Source: UBA3210 sp048359995 (GTDB taxonomy: Bacteria > Bacillota_I > Bacilli_A > RFN20 > CAG-449). Taken from it: 64,000 nt of DNA. The notes below the pieces were generated by a model. It was not told the origin of the DNA. It was given only the letters and a program-made list of their open reading frames with translations, and did no database searches. The translations under genes and the position numbers were made by a program. Location: NCBI GenBank assembly GCA_048359995.1, contig DBGCPK010000019.1, positions 1 to 64,000 of the forward strand, written 5' to 3'. Positions 25,395-34,401 of this stretch are shown in pieces; the first letter of the stretch is position 1; each line of letters starts with the position of its first letter.

Positions 25395-26178
25395 AATCAT
25401 CTCGGAAGTTTCTTTCGAACAAAAGGGGACGATAAAGATCGTTTTTCAGGATCGGACGGAGGTAAAAATCAACGAACGCACTTTCGGCGATTTTTATCTT
25501 TATGCAGGAAAAACGTTGACCGAATCCGAGTGGTCGGATTTAGAACGGGCGATTCGCTCGGAGAAATACAAAGATTATCTTCTTCGTCTTTTGAATCGGA
25601 GTCTGTATAGCGAGAAAGAAATATCCGACCGATTGAAAGCGAAGAAATGCCCGGATGAGATTTCGGAAGATTTGATCGCCGATCTGAAAAAAAAGAAGTT
25701 GATCGACGACGAGAGATACGCTTACTTTTTGAAAGAAGAATGCGAGAACAAAAACTGGGGAAAGCACAAGATCATTCGCGAAGCAAAAGAAAAGGGGATA
25801 TCCGAATCGATCGTCGGCAGATGGGTGTTCGCCGAAGAAACCGAATCGGAGAAAGCAAAAAGGGTATCGGAAAAATATTGTCGGGGAAATCGTAAGCCTT
25901 TCCGGCAATTGCAATCTTCCCTGTACGCTCATTTGATTGCTTGGGGTTTCGACAAGGAAATTTGCGATCGTGCGGTGGCGGATGTCAAGAATTGCGTTTC
26001 GCCTGAAAGTGATATCGAACTTCTGAGGGTTCAAATGGAAAAGATGAAGGTCACGCACAACGTCGATCTTTCGGATCGGAAAGAGAGAGAAAAATGGATT
26101 AAAAAGTGGATTTATCGGGGGTTTTCCTATCGGGATATCGAAAAATGTATGGAGGAGTATTATGGAAAAACTGATTAA
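25372..26178 (+). CDS. recX: RecX, regulator of RecA
   Basis: A 268-residue protein of RecX type: an N-terminal beta extension (FEQKGTIKIVFQDR) as in Bacillus RecX, then repeated three-helix units including LLRLLNRSLYSEKEISDRL, LIDDERYAYFLKEEC and the late KKWIYRGFSYRDIEKCMEE. RecX binds RecA filaments and tunes recombination. I choose the GTG at 25372 because GGAGG is 9 bases upstream and family similarity begins right after it; the frame extends upstream only within the glycosyltransferase gene. It overlaps yhaM by 17 bases. Confidence 0.88.
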   Translation: MLSEKCGKIISEVSFEQKGTIKIVFQDRTEVKINERTFGDFYLYAGKTLTESEWSDLERAIRSEKYKDYLLRLLNRSLYSEKEISDRLKAKKCPDEISEDLIADLKKKKLIDDERYAYFLKEECENKNWGKHKIIREAKEKGISESIVGRWVFAEETESEKAKRVSEKYCRGNRKPFRQLQSSLYAHLIAWGFDKEICDRAVADVKNCVSPESDIELLRVQMEKMKVTHNVDLSDRKEREKWIKKWIYRGFSYRDIEKCMEEYYGKTD

Positions 26179-27100
26179 AGAATTTTGCGAAGGCGACCGC
26201 TTGGAAACTTGTCTGCTGGTTACCAACGTGAACAAAGGCGTGAGCAACGCGGGTGCTCCGTATCTTTCTATCACTTTTCAGGACAATACGGGAGTGATCG
26301 AGGGAAAGAAATGGGATGCCGGTGAAAACGATGCGTTGATATGCGAAGTCGGGAAAGTGATCAAGGTGAACGCGGACGTTATCGATTACAGAAACGCATT
26401 GCAATTGAAAATTTTGGCGGTTGCTTCGGTGGATCAGGCGACGCTGGATATTCAGAAATTCGCGCTTCCGTGTCCGGCGGACGTTTCGGATCTTACCCGA
26501 AGGCTGACCCATTATATCAATCAAATTGCCGATCCCGACTGTAAGAAAATCGTCAGCCGCATCATCGATAAATATTATTCCCGTTTTATCACTTATCCGG
26601 CAGCGACGCGAAATCATCACGAATTTGCTTCCGGACTTCTGTATCATACGATTTCCATGGCGGATATCGCCACGCTGATCGCTTCCTACTACGAGGGAAT
26701 CGACAAGGATATTTTGATCTCGGGGTGCTTGCTTCACGATGTGGGAAAAGTCATCGAGTTAAGCGGTCCGATTGCCACGAAATACACGCTGGAAGGAAAA
26801 ATGCTGGGACATATTTCGATCATGGTCAGCGAAATCCGAAAGACATGCGAAGAGCTTTCCATTCAAAGCGAAGTCGGTCTTCTCCTCGAACATATGGTCT
26901 TGTCGCATCATGGTGAAAAAGATTTCGGATCTCCCGTCCCTCCGTTGACGAAAGAAGCGGTGATTCTTCACGTCGTCGACGATCTCGATTCCAAGATGAA
27001 CATGCTCAGCAAGGCGTTGGAAGTCACGCAGGAGGGAGAGTTCACTCAACGGCTTTTGGCGATGGACGGGCGTTCGTTTTATAAGCCGCGTAAGAGATAA
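26162..27100 (+). CDS. yhaM: 3'-to-5' exoribonuclease YhaM
   Basis: At 312 residues this is almost the length of Bacillus YhaM. The N-terminal OB-fold (about 15-95) includes ITFQDNTGVIEGKKWD. The HD phosphohydrolase domain (about 150-290) includes HHEFASGLLYHTISMADIA, LHDVGKVIEL (the HD pair) and LSHHGEKDFGSP. YhaM trims RNA and DNA 3' ends in the cytosol. GGAGGAG within the recX end precedes the ATG. Confidence 0.93.
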   Translation: MEKLIKEFCEGDRLETCLLVTNVNKGVSNAGAPYLSITFQDNTGVIEGKKWDAGENDALICEVGKVIKVNADVIDYRNALQLKILAVASVDQATLDIQKFALPCPADVSDLTRRLTHYINQIADPDCKKIVSRIIDKYYSRFITYPAATRNHHEFASGLLYHTISMADIATLIASYYEGIDKDILISGCLLHDVGKVIELSGPIATKYTLEGKMLGHISIMVSEIRKTCEELSIQSEVGLLLEHMVLSHHGEKDFGSPVPPLTKEAVILHVVDDLDSKMNMLSKALEVTQEGEFTQRLLAMDGRSFYKPRKR

Positions 27101-27126
27101 AAAAAGAGGAAGTCTCCTCTTTTTTT
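27101..27126. terminator. bidirectional terminator between yhaM and the HIT gene
   Basis: A 10-bp stem (AAAAAGAGGA / TCCTCTTTTT, loop AGTC) with T-runs in both directions; it overlaps the end of the convergent HIT gene. Confidence 0.9.
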
Positions 27127-27538
27127 AGATTTTCTTTGATATCTCTTCGGCAAGCGCCGGAAGAGAGATATGTTCCAGTTTGTTGGAGCGGAATTCGAGT
27201 TTCAGACAATCCTCGTCGGAATATCGGGGAATGACGTGAACGTGAAAGTGCATCACGGTCTGCCCGGCTACGGGATTGGTGTTGTTGATCAGATTGACGC
27301 CTTTCGCATTTAAAGAACCGACTTGCGCCTGAGCGATTCTCTGAGCGCTGCCCATCACTTTGCTCAAAATGTCCTTCGGAACGTAGAGCAGGTTGGCGAA
27401 ATGCTGCTTGCTGATCACCAACGTGTGTCCCAAAGTCGTTTGAGAGATGTCGAGAAAAGCGAGAACGTCGTCGTCTTCGTAAACTTTATAGCAGGGAATT
27501 TCTCCGCGCACGATTTTGCAGAATATGCAGTCGTCCAT
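27125..27538 (-). CDS. hit: HIT family protein (Hint/PKCI-type nucleotide phosphoramidase)
   Basis: A 137-residue protein with the N-terminal CIFCKIVRGEIP zinc-type motif, DDVLAFLDISQTTLGHTLVI and the histidine triad MHFHVHVIPRY. HIT proteins hydrolyse AMP-lysine and related adenylates. Length and motif order are standard. AGAAGG precedes the start. Confidence 0.95.
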   Translation of the reverse strand: MDDCIFCKIVRGEIPCYKVYEDDDVLAFLDISQTTLGHTLVISKQHFANLLYVPKDILSKVMGSAQRIAQAQVGSLNAKGVNLINNTNPVAGQTVMHFHVHVIPRYSDEDCLKLEFRSNKLEHISLPALAEEISKKI

Positions 27539-27577
27539 AAAATACCTTCTTTCTGATCTCTATTTTAACACGGAATG

Positions 27578-27607
27578 AAAAAAAAGAAAGGGAGTTCTAC
27601 TCCCTTT
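27578..27607 (-). terminator. terminator of the foldase pair
   Basis: A 9-bp perfect stem (AAAGGGAGT / ACTCCCTTT, 3-base loop) followed on the minus strand by a T-run interrupted once. Confidence 0.88.
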
Positions 27608-27611
27608 TTGT

Positions 27612-29096
27612 TTATTTGATGATTTCGGAATAGTTGCTGACGATGTAATCGTAGAAATCCTGATCGTGGATATTCGATCCGACATCGTATTGTTGCAGAT
27701 AGTAAACCAAAGCGTTGCGCTGGTTGGTCGACGAATCGGCAAGACCATAAGAGATATCGATGATATCGTCGGTGTAAGTGACTTTGCCATCGACGGTATT
27801 GTTCTCGATCAATCCGTTGATAACGGAAGAAGTGTAGTATTTGTTGACGACGACGATGTAATAAGCGTCGCTGGAAGAATCATAGGTATAATACTTGCCC
27901 AGAGAACTTCCGTTCAGCGTGTTCTTCGGAGTCAAAAAGGCTACGCCTCCGTTGTCGCCGGTCGAAATGTAAGAAGCGATACTTGCAGAGAATAACCGTT
28001 CGGTAACCTCGCTCGGCAGATCGCTGATTCCTTCGGAACGAGTGTAGATGTCGTCTCCGGTAAAATCTTTTTGGTAAAGTTCGCGCACTTTCAGTTCTTC
28101 GCCCCATTCGACGGTATATGCGCCGGAACCGGTATAGGTGTCTTCGATGTCCTGATCGGTATCGTCGCGATTCAAGAGAACGTAATTTCCGTTTTCGTCC
28201 TTTTTGAGGTTCCCGTTTTCGTCTTTTTCGACGATCTTGGACAGATCCTCGTCGATTTCATTCGCCAAGGTGTAGTAGCGGGAAATATAGCCGTTGATGC
28301 GTTCGGCGCGAGCGAGTTCGTCGCCCGTCAAACCTTCGGTATCCAGTTCGACGCCTTTGTAAATCGCCTGCAATTCGTCGAGATCGATTTCACCCGTCGG
28401 TTCGGAAATGTAATTTCCCAACCATTCGAGAATCAATTTATTGACTTCTCCGGCTTTGTTTTTGAAGTTTTCCAGCTTGATGTACTGGACGTCTCTGGCG
28501 CTGGCACGACTGAGAGAAGAAATCGAATTTTCGCAAAGATATTTTGCAGTCAGCAATTTCTTTAAAACTTCCGGTTTGAGTTGTTTTTCGATATATTCGG
28601 TATAATCCGCTTTAAATACGTCTTCGAACGTATCTTCCGGTCCGATTAGATATAATTTGTTGTAGTTGATTTTGCCCGTGCTATCGGCAAAATTGATCGT
28701 CGGGTAGGAAGAGCGAAGCGAATTGACGTATTTCTCTTCGTCGAACAGGCGGTTGGTGGAATAACTTCCGCCTTTGACGGCGTCCAGAATTTGTTCTTGG
28801 CAGATTTCGGTGATTTTCGCTTCGTCGGCGAATGAACCGATCACTTCGTTTTCCGCGATGCGGGTAACCAATTCGTTGAAAATAGTCGTATTGGTCGTTC
28901 CTCCGTCGATGAGATTGTCATAGATGGTTTCGATGGTGTTGCGGAAATAGTCCGTATCTTTATCGACGAAATCGACGATCGGAGAACTGATGTTTTTCGG
29001 CTGTGCTTCGACATCGCTGCTACAACCGGTGAGAACCAATCCCAGCGAAAAGCAGGAAATAACGAGTAATTTTTTTCTCCATTGAATTTTCTTCAT
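27612..29096 (-). CDS. large surface lipoprotein, probable foldase-related (SurA/PrsA-like)
   Basis: A 494-residue lipoprotein (lipobox LTGC near residue 25), mostly helical and acidic. Its architecture (lipoprotein signal, long helical N-lobe, an interrupted central region, a helical C-terminal lobe) and its place 20 bases after an evident PpiC-like lipoprotein suggest an extracytoplasmic folding factor. A clear parvulin active-site motif is not visible, so it may be a non-catalytic paralogue. Two internal repeats of KDENGN occur near residue 290. AGGAG precedes the ATG. Confidence 0.6.
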   Translation of the reverse strand: MKKIQWRKKLLVISCFSLGLVLTGCSSDVEAQPKNISSPIVDFVDKDTDYFRNTIETIYDNLIDGGTTNTTIFNELVTRIAENEVIGSFADEAKITEICQEQILDAVKGGSYSTNRLFDEEKYVNSLRSSYPTINFADSTGKINYNKLYLIGPEDTFEDVFKADYTEYIEKQLKPEVLKKLLTAKYLCENSISSLSRASARDVQYIKLENFKNKAGEVNKLILEWLGNYISEPTGEIDLDELQAIYKGVELDTEGLTGDELARAERINGYISRYYTLANEIDEDLSKIVEKDENGNLKKDENGNYVLLNRDDTDQDIEDTYTGSGAYTVEWGEELKVRELYQKDFTGDDIYTRSEGISDLPSEVTERLFSASIASYISTGDNGGVAFLTPKNTLNGSSLGKYYTYDSSSDAYYIVVVNKYYTSSVINGLIENNTVDGKVTYTDDIIDISYGLADSSTNQRNALVYYLQQYDVGSNIHDQDFYDYIVSNYSEIIK

Positions 29097-29116
29097 TTTT
29101 ATTTCACTCCTTTCTC

Positions 29117-30877
29117 TTACAGGTCTTTCGTATCGGTGAAATACAATTTGGTTTCATTGAAATCCAACTGCTTGGCATCTTTTTGGACTTTCTGGAAAAC
29201 CAGCAACTGCAAGTAGGAAGTCCACGAAGAGAGGTTGCTTTCCTGGAAATCGTAACGCGTGCTGTTCCGCTTTGTTTCGATATAGTCGAGAATGTTGTTC
29301 AAAATGGTTTCGTCGATTTGAATATCGCTGCGTACGGTTTTTTCTTCGCTTCCGGCGTAAAGCAGTTGTTCAAACATCTGGTATTGCATATTGCTGTCGT
29401 AACCGTTGATCAAGTCTTTCAGTTCGTCGGAACGATCGCCGTAAGTGGTACGGTTGGTTTTGATGTAGGTGACGAAACGATTGTCGTTGGTGACGTTGGC
29501 GCTTCCCGACGGGACGTCGAGCGAGTAGTAGTGCATCAATTCTTCTTCCAGATTGTTGAGTTTGACTTCGGTTCCGGAAGTGTTGTCCGTATAATCGGTG
29601 TAATTGTCGAACCGTTGATTGATCGGGGATTTTTCGATAATCATGAAGTGAAGTCCGGTCGACGGATTGTAGGTGACCAAAATCGGGTTGCCGTTATCGG
29701 TCAAGATCTTTCCGGAAAAGTCGTTTCCGAGAACCGTTTTTAATTCGGCGTTCGGTACGGTCCAATTCGGATTGCCTTCGGTGCTTTCCGGATATCCTTC
29801 ATCGGTGATGAAAGAAAGTCCGTGGCTGTTGAAGTAGGTGTTGAACAACACGTTTCTTGGGTAGTAAGAAGAGGTGATTTCGTGTCTTTCCGCGTCCGGT
29901 ACGATGTCGTTGGTGAAATTCAAATTGTTGATCGTTTTGGTCGAATCGGCGTAGTCGTCCAACATTTTGACGGCCGAATAAGGAATGGTTTGCACGGAGT
30001 TGTTTAAAATCGCTTGCGTATCGAGAGTCGTGTCGCTTCCCAGCGAAACGGAAGTCGGAACGCTCAGCATATCGAGTACTTCCGAAAGTTCCTTGCCCGT
30101 ATCGTTCTTTCCGGAGAGCAGTGCGTCGTAATAGTAGACGCCGAATTTGAATTCGCTGACAAAAGAGGTGTCTTTTTCCATCAAACCGACCGAACCATAG
30201 AGCGTATTGGAAGTATCGTCGCTGGCGTCATAGGCGATGTCGCCGAAAGATTCGACGGAGGAAGCCAGACGGCTGACCACCGAGTAAATCTTCTTCGATT
30301 CGTCTTTGGAAATCTCTTTGTTGTAGACGCTGCTGCCGTCGACGTCGTCGGTTTTCACGAGAATATGACGGATATGATACGGCATTTTTTCGTCGATATA
30401 ACTCTTCGTTCTCGTTTCGATATTGTCGTCGTAGAAATTGCTTTCGTATTTTTCTTTTTTGACTTCGAGTTCTTTCAGCTCGCGGTATTCGCCGATGGAA
30501 TCGACGCCTGCCGCTTCAAGGCTGTTGGACAACTCGCTTTTATAGGTTGTTCCGTTGTTGGATGCGTTGGTTTTGCAAGTGTTGATGAAGTCGTCGATTT
30601 TTTCTTCGACGTCGGTTTCCATTTCGCTTGTCATCTCCTGATCGTTGCGGATCAAAATATCGTAAATGGCGTTATAATAGGCCTGAATTCCGGTTTCGGT
30701 AGAGGCATAATGACTTAGTAGGTCATCGGCGGTATAGTAGACTTCGGTGCCGTCTTTTTTAATCGTAACGATGACTTGTTCTCCTTCGGCTGTCTTTTTG
30801 CCGGTAACGACAGAACATGAGGTCAAACCGATTGTCAGTAAACTAACCATAGATAACGTAAGTATCCGTTTTTTCAT
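29117..30877 (-). CDS. prsA: PrsA-like peptidyl-prolyl isomerase lipoprotein
   Basis: A 586-residue lipoprotein (lipobox LTSC) with a parvulin-type segment, YHIRHILVKTDD, which is the family's RHILVKT motif, followed by an expanded PPIase-like region and a C-terminal helical lobe. PrsA proteins help exported proteins fold at the membrane-wall interface. It is about twice the usual PrsA length. I choose the ATG at 30877, where AAGGAGG and the signal peptide are; the frame opens further upstream without either. It is probably co-transcribed with the following lipoprotein. Confidence 0.75.
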   Translation of the reverse strand: MKKRILTLSMVSLLTIGLTSCSVVTGKKTAEGEQVIVTIKKDGTEVYYTADDLLSHYASTETGIQAYYNAIYDILIRNDQEMTSEMETDVEEKIDDFINTCKTNASNNGTTYKSELSNSLEAAGVDSIGEYRELKELEVKKEKYESNFYDDNIETRTKSYIDEKMPYHIRHILVKTDDVDGSSVYNKEISKDESKKIYSVVSRLASSVESFGDIAYDASDDTSNTLYGSVGLMEKDTSFVSEFKFGVYYYDALLSGKNDTGKELSEVLDMLSVPTSVSLGSDTTLDTQAILNNSVQTIPYSAVKMLDDYADSTKTINNLNFTNDIVPDAERHEITSSYYPRNVLFNTYFNSHGLSFITDEGYPESTEGNPNWTVPNAELKTVLGNDFSGKILTDNGNPILVTYNPSTGLHFMIIEKSPINQRFDNYTDYTDNTSGTEVKLNNLEEELMHYYSLDVPSGSANVTNDNRFVTYIKTNRTTYGDRSDELKDLINGYDSNMQYQMFEQLLYAGSEEKTVRSDIQIDETILNNILDYIETKRNSTRYDFQESNLSSWTSYLQLLVFQKVQKDAKQLDFNETKLYFTDTKDL

Positions 30878-31037
30878 ATAGTTTTCCTCCTTGTTTTTAA
30901 AACATAGCGGTATTATTCTACCCAAAATGGTTTTTACTTTCAAGCATAAAGGAGAAAAATGTATAATATTTAATATTATAAATCGGCGCTTTTTTTCGAA
31001 ATCTGGGCGCGGAAGAGATTTTTGGAACTTCAAAAGG

Positions 31038-31064
31038 ACATTCGCTTTTTTGACGCATAAGATA
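31038..31064 (+). promoter_or_regulatory. sigma-K-like promoter for the YjcZ-type genes
   Basis: AC (31038-31039), 16-base spacer, CATAAGATA (31056-31064). This is a full match to the mother-cell sigma-K pattern AC-N16-CATANNNTA, 25 bases upstream of the first small coat-protein-like gene. Confidence 0.55.
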
Positions 31065-31089
31065 AATTGAAAACAAAGGAGGTAAATCT

Positions 31090-31194
31090 ATGAATTCTTG
31101 TACGGGACAATGCCAGAGTAAAGGCGGAGTGTTTTTCTCGTTTATACTTGTTTTGTTTATCTTACTAGCGTTATTCGGCTGTTTCTGCCGATAA
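31090..31194 (+). CDS. YjcZ-type small hydrophobic sporulation protein
   Basis: A 34-residue protein: Cys/Gly-rich start, one membrane helix (FFSFILVLFILLALFG) and a CFCR end. It resembles the YjcZ family of tiny spore-associated proteins, in which a Gly-rich head precedes an FxLIVVLFILLVI-type helix. AAGGAGGT lies 7 bases upstream. Four cysteines in 34 residues are unusual. Confidence 0.65.
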   Translation: MNSCTGQCQSKGGVFFSFILVLFILLALFGCFCR

Positions 31195-31210
31195 GAAGGA
31201 GGTTAATCTT

Positions 31211-31324
31211 ATGACTGGTAATAGTACTTTTGCAATCATTTTGGTCTTGTTCATTCTCTTGGTTATCATCGGATGCGGAGGATGCGGAACGACCGGCGGT
31301 TCAACTTGTTCATCGAATTGGTAG
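31211..31324 (+). CDS. YjcZ-type small hydrophobic sporulation protein, second copy
   Basis: A 37-residue protein with the family helix (FAIILVLFILLVIIG) followed by a Cys/Gly-rich tail (CGGCGTTGGSTC). In the first copy the Cys/Gly-rich part precedes the helix; here it follows. AAGGAGG sits just after the first gene, so the two are co-transcribed. A terminator follows. Confidence 0.7.
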   Translation: MTGNSTFAIILVLFILLVIIGCGGCGTTGGSTCSSNW

Positions 31325-31335
31325 TAAGTCCTAGG

Positions 31336-31360
31336 GGTAAAGTGAAAACTTTACCTTTTT
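31336..31360 (+). terminator. terminator of the YjcZ-type pair
   Basis: An 8-bp perfect stem (GGTAAAGT / ACTTTACC) with a GAAA tetraloop and TTTTT. Confidence 0.92.
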
Positions 31361-31537
31361 ATTTTGCCTTTTTCTTCGTCGGATTCAAAAAAAAGAGGCG
31401 TCATAAAGGCTTCTTCTTGCACGAAAATGCGGCTTTGCCGTTGGAAATGAAACCGTTTTATTTTTGGAAAAAATAATGTCTTTGTCTTTTTTTACCAAGA
31501 ATAATGGTGTAGAATAGATACGCTCCGAGGTAAAAGT

Positions 31538-32362
31538 ATGAGAGAATTAGCAATCAACGATCTTCACGTCAGCGTCGAAGATAAAGAAATTTTAAAAGGA
31601 ATCAATCTGAAAATCCTTCCGCATGAGACGATGGCGCTTTTAGGACCGAACGGACACGGCAAGTCGACGCTTTTGGCGACGATTATGGGAAATCCGAGAT
31701 ATGTCGTCACTTCGGGAAGCATTCTTCTCGACGGCGAAGACGTTCTGAGCATGAGCGTCGACGAACGTTCGCGAAAAGGGATTTTTTTGGGGATGCAATA
31801 CCCGAGCGAAGTTCCCGGGGTCGTCAACGCCGACTTTTTGAAAGCGGCCATCAATGCGCGGAGGGACAGTCCCGTAAAACTTTACGAATTCTACCGTAAT
31901 CTCGAATCGGCATCGAAGAAGATGAACATACCGATGGATATGGCACAGCGTTTCCTCAACGAGGGATTTTCCGGCGGAGAAAAGAAACGAAACGAGATTC
32001 TGCAAATGCTGTTGCTCAGGCCGGATTTAGCCATGCTCGACGAGATCGATTCCGGACTCGATGTCGACGCACTGGTATCGGTCAGCAACGCGATCAAAGA
32101 GATGCAGGAAACGACGGCGATGTCTTTTCTGGTCATCTCCCATTATGCCCGACTTTATTCGATGATTCGACCTTCCAGAGTCGCGGTGATGATCAATGGT
32201 CGCATCGCCTTGGAGGGAGACGAAAAGATCATCTCCCGAATCGACAAAGAGGGTTATGAATGGATAAAATACGAATTGGGTATCGATGTCGCCAAAGAAG
32301 AAAAAGCGATGAATCAGATCTCGATCGGAAGTTGTCCGACCAAAGATCGGTTTGCGGAATGA
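31538..32362 (+). CDS. sufC: SufC, ATPase of the Fe-S cluster scaffold
   Basis: A 274-residue ABC-type ATPase without membrane segments: Walker A GPNGHGKSTL, signature GFSGGEKKRNEIL (the SufC form) and Walker B LAMLDEIDSGLD. SufC drives the SufBCD scaffold that assembles Fe-S clusters in the cytosol. GAGGT precedes the ATG. The C-terminus is about 25 residues longer than usual. It opens a block of nine close-packed genes. Confidence 0.97.
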   Translation: MRELAINDLHVSVEDKEILKGINLKILPHETMALLGPNGHGKSTLLATIMGNPRYVVTSGSILLDGEDVLSMSVDERSRKGIFLGMQYPSEVPGVVNADFLKAAINARRDSPVKLYEFYRNLESASKKMNIPMDMAQRFLNEGFSGGEKKRNEILQMLLLRPDLAMLDEIDSGLDVDALVSVSNAIKEMQETTAMSFLVISHYARLYSMIRPSRVAVMINGRIALEGDEKIISRIDKEGYEWIKYELGIDVAKEEKAMNQISIGSCPTKDRFAE

Positions 32363-32375
32363 GCGGGTGCCGAAG

Positions 32376-33185
32376 ATGGATATACTCGAAGAAATCCGCG
32401 AAAATCGCCTTGAATTGAATCGCTCTTTCGAGGAAACGGTGAGAATCGATTTCGCGAAACTGAAAACGGACGAATTGATCATCGTCGTCGATGAGAGCAA
32501 AGAAGTTTCGATTTTGTTGCTCGTCGATTCTTCCGGAAAGAATCTCACGTTTAAGGTGAAGAAAAATGCGCGGTTGACGTTGAATCTGGTCTCGTTTGAA
32601 ACGGCAGACGGTAATCGGATCGCCGTCGAACTGGACGAAGGAAGTTTTTTCGACGGCGCTTATGCCGATTTTTCCCACGGGCAAAATCGCTTTTCGCTGG
32701 TTTGCGATCTAAACGGACGAAACTCGTCGGCTCTGTGGCATCTTTCCAGCGCGGCGAGGAATGAAGACGGAAAAGAGTTTGACATCGATTTTTATCACAA
32801 AAACCTCAATACTTTTGCTACCATGGAGAATTACGGCGTATGCGAAGATCGCGCGTCTTTGAATTTTTTGGGAACGAGCAAAATCTGCGGCGGTTCAAAA
32901 GGAAGCGCAACGCATCAAAAGGCGAAAATCATGGTTTTCGATCCGAAGTGCCGCGCGAAGGCCAGCCCGTCTCTTTGCATCGACGAAAACGACGTTCAAG
33001 CGTCTCACGCTGCCGTGGTCGGACAAATAAACGAAGATCACGTTTTCTATTTGACTAGCCGCGGTATTCCGGAAAAAGACGCCAAAAAGTTGATCACATT
33101 GGGATACCTTCTTCCGATTCTCGATCATTTTAAAGACGAAAAAATCCGAGCGCAAATCCGCGAAAGGATCGAAGGCGGTATCTGA
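32376..33185 (+). CDS. sufD: SufD-type Fe-S scaffold subunit, short form
   Basis: A 269-residue member of the SufB/SufD family. The beta-helix core and the C-terminal signature (VVGQINEDHVFYLTSRGIPE, then LITLGYLLPIL) are present. The N-terminal helical domain of standard SufD (usually over 400 residues) is mostly missing, so this is a reduced version. I choose ATG 32376; the frame also allows a TTG at 32352 overlapping sufC, but neither has a strong Shine-Dalgarno site. It would pair with SufB and SufC. Confidence 0.85.
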   Translation: MDILEEIRENRLELNRSFEETVRIDFAKLKTDELIIVVDESKEVSILLLVDSSGKNLTFKVKKNARLTLNLVSFETADGNRIAVELDEGSFFDGAYADFSHGQNRFSLVCDLNGRNSSALWHLSSAARNEDGKEFDIDFYHKNLNTFATMENYGVCEDRASLNFLGTSKICGGSKGSATHQKAKIMVFDPKCRAKASPSLCIDENDVQASHAAVVGQINEDHVFYLTSRGIPEKDAKKLITLGYLLPILDHFKDEKIRAQIRERIEGGI

Positions 33186-33186
33186 T

Positions 33187-34401
33187 ATGGACGTCAAGAA
33201 AATACGGCTCGATTTTCCGATGCTGAATCAGCCGAAGAGAATCATTTACTTCGACAATGCGGCAACGACTTTCAAACCGCAGTGTGTGATCGACGCGGAA
33301 ATGGAATATTATCGTTCTTATTGCGCGAATACGCATCGGGGTGATTACGACATCGCCTATCAGGCCGATATCCATTACGATAACGCCCGTGAAAAAGTCG
33401 CGTCGTTTATCGGCGCCGACAAGAACGAAGTGGTTTTCACTTCCGGCGATTCGATGGGAATCAATTTGGTCGCATACGGGTTGATACATACGCTGAAAAA
33501 GGAAGACGAAATCTTGATCAGCGTCGTCGAACATGCGTCGAATGTCTTGCCTTGGTATCGCGTCGCGGAGATCGTCGGGTGCAGCGTCGGTTTTATTCCC
33601 GTGGACGAAAACGGCGGGATATCCGCGGAAAACCTGCTGAAAGTCATTTCGGAAAAGACAAAAATCGTCGCACTTGCCCACATCTCCAATGTGATCGGGT
33701 CTGTCAACGATATCAAGGCGTTGGCGGAAGTCGCGCATCGATTCGGCGCGCTATTCGTCTGCGACGGGGCGCAGAGCGTCCCGCATTTGAGCATCGACGT
33801 TAAAGATTCCGACGTGGATTTTTTGACTTTCTCGGGTCATAAGTGTTACGGACCGACGGGTATCGGCGTTCTTTACGGAAAATATCGCCTTTTAGAAAAA
33901 TTGGAACCGTACTTTTTAGGCGGCGGAATGAATGCGTCTTTCGATCTATGCGGAAATGTCAAGTACCTTTATCCCCCGACCAAATTCGAGGCGGGTACGC
34001 AGAATATCGCCGGCGCGATCGGTCTGGCCAAGGCCGTCGAATATCTCGAAAGCATCGGAATGGAAGAGATTTATCGTTACGAAAATGAATTGAAAAACTA
34101 TCTGATCGCGAGGATGAAAACACTCGATAACGTTACGATTTACAATGAAAACACGTCCAGCGGCATCGTCGCTTTCAATCTCGACGGAGTCTTCGCGCAG
34201 GACGGGGCTTCCTTGTTCAACCGTTACGGAATCTGTTTGAGAAGCGGAGAGCATTGCGCCAAATTGCTTCACAATTACCTGCATGTCGATCAGACGCTCA
34301 GAGCAAGCGTCTGCTACTACAATACGAAAGAAGAAGTCGATGAGTTCATCGAAGTCTGCAAGAAAGGTGGAGATTTTTTAGATGCGTTTTTCGCTGACTA
34401 A
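33187..34401 (+). CDS. sufS: SufS cysteine desulfurase
   Basis: A 404-residue PLP-dependent group II desulfurase: the Schiff-base lysine lies in TFSGHKCYGPTGIGVLYG and the catalytic cysteine in LRSGEHCAKLL. It takes sulfur from cysteine and passes it to SufU. It starts 1 base after sufD and overlaps sufU by 20 bases. Confidence 0.97.
   Translation: MDVKKIRLDFPMLNQPKRIIYFDNAATTFKPQCVIDAEMEYYRSYCANTHRGDYDIAYQADIHYDNAREKVASFIGADKNEVVFTSGDSMGINLVAYGLIHTLKKEDEILISVVEHASNVLPWYRVAEIVGCSVGFIPVDENGGISAENLLKVISEKTKIVALAHISNVIGSVNDIKALAEVAHRFGALFVCDGAQSVPHLSIDVKDSDVDFLTFSGHKCYGPTGIGVLYGKYRLLEKLEPYFLGGGMNASFDLCGNVKYLYPPTKFEAGTQNIAGAIGLAKAVEYLESIGMEEIYRYENELKNYLIARMKTLDNVTIYNENTSSGIVAFNLDGVFAQDGASLFNRYGICLRSGEHCAKLLHNYLHVDQTLRASVCYYNTKEEVDEFIEVCKKGGDFLDAFFAD

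Noticed and set aside
29183..30718. Long plus-strand ORFs (186 and 234 codons) opposite the foldase genes
   Set aside because: Both lie entirely within the PrsA-like lipoprotein gene, lack ribosome-binding sites and have low-complexity Phe/Val/Asp composition typical of shadow frames.
31273..31476. 67-codon plus-strand ORF upstream of sufC
   Set aside because: It overlaps the end of the second YjcZ-type gene and spans its terminator; basic, low-complexity translation and no ribosome-binding site.
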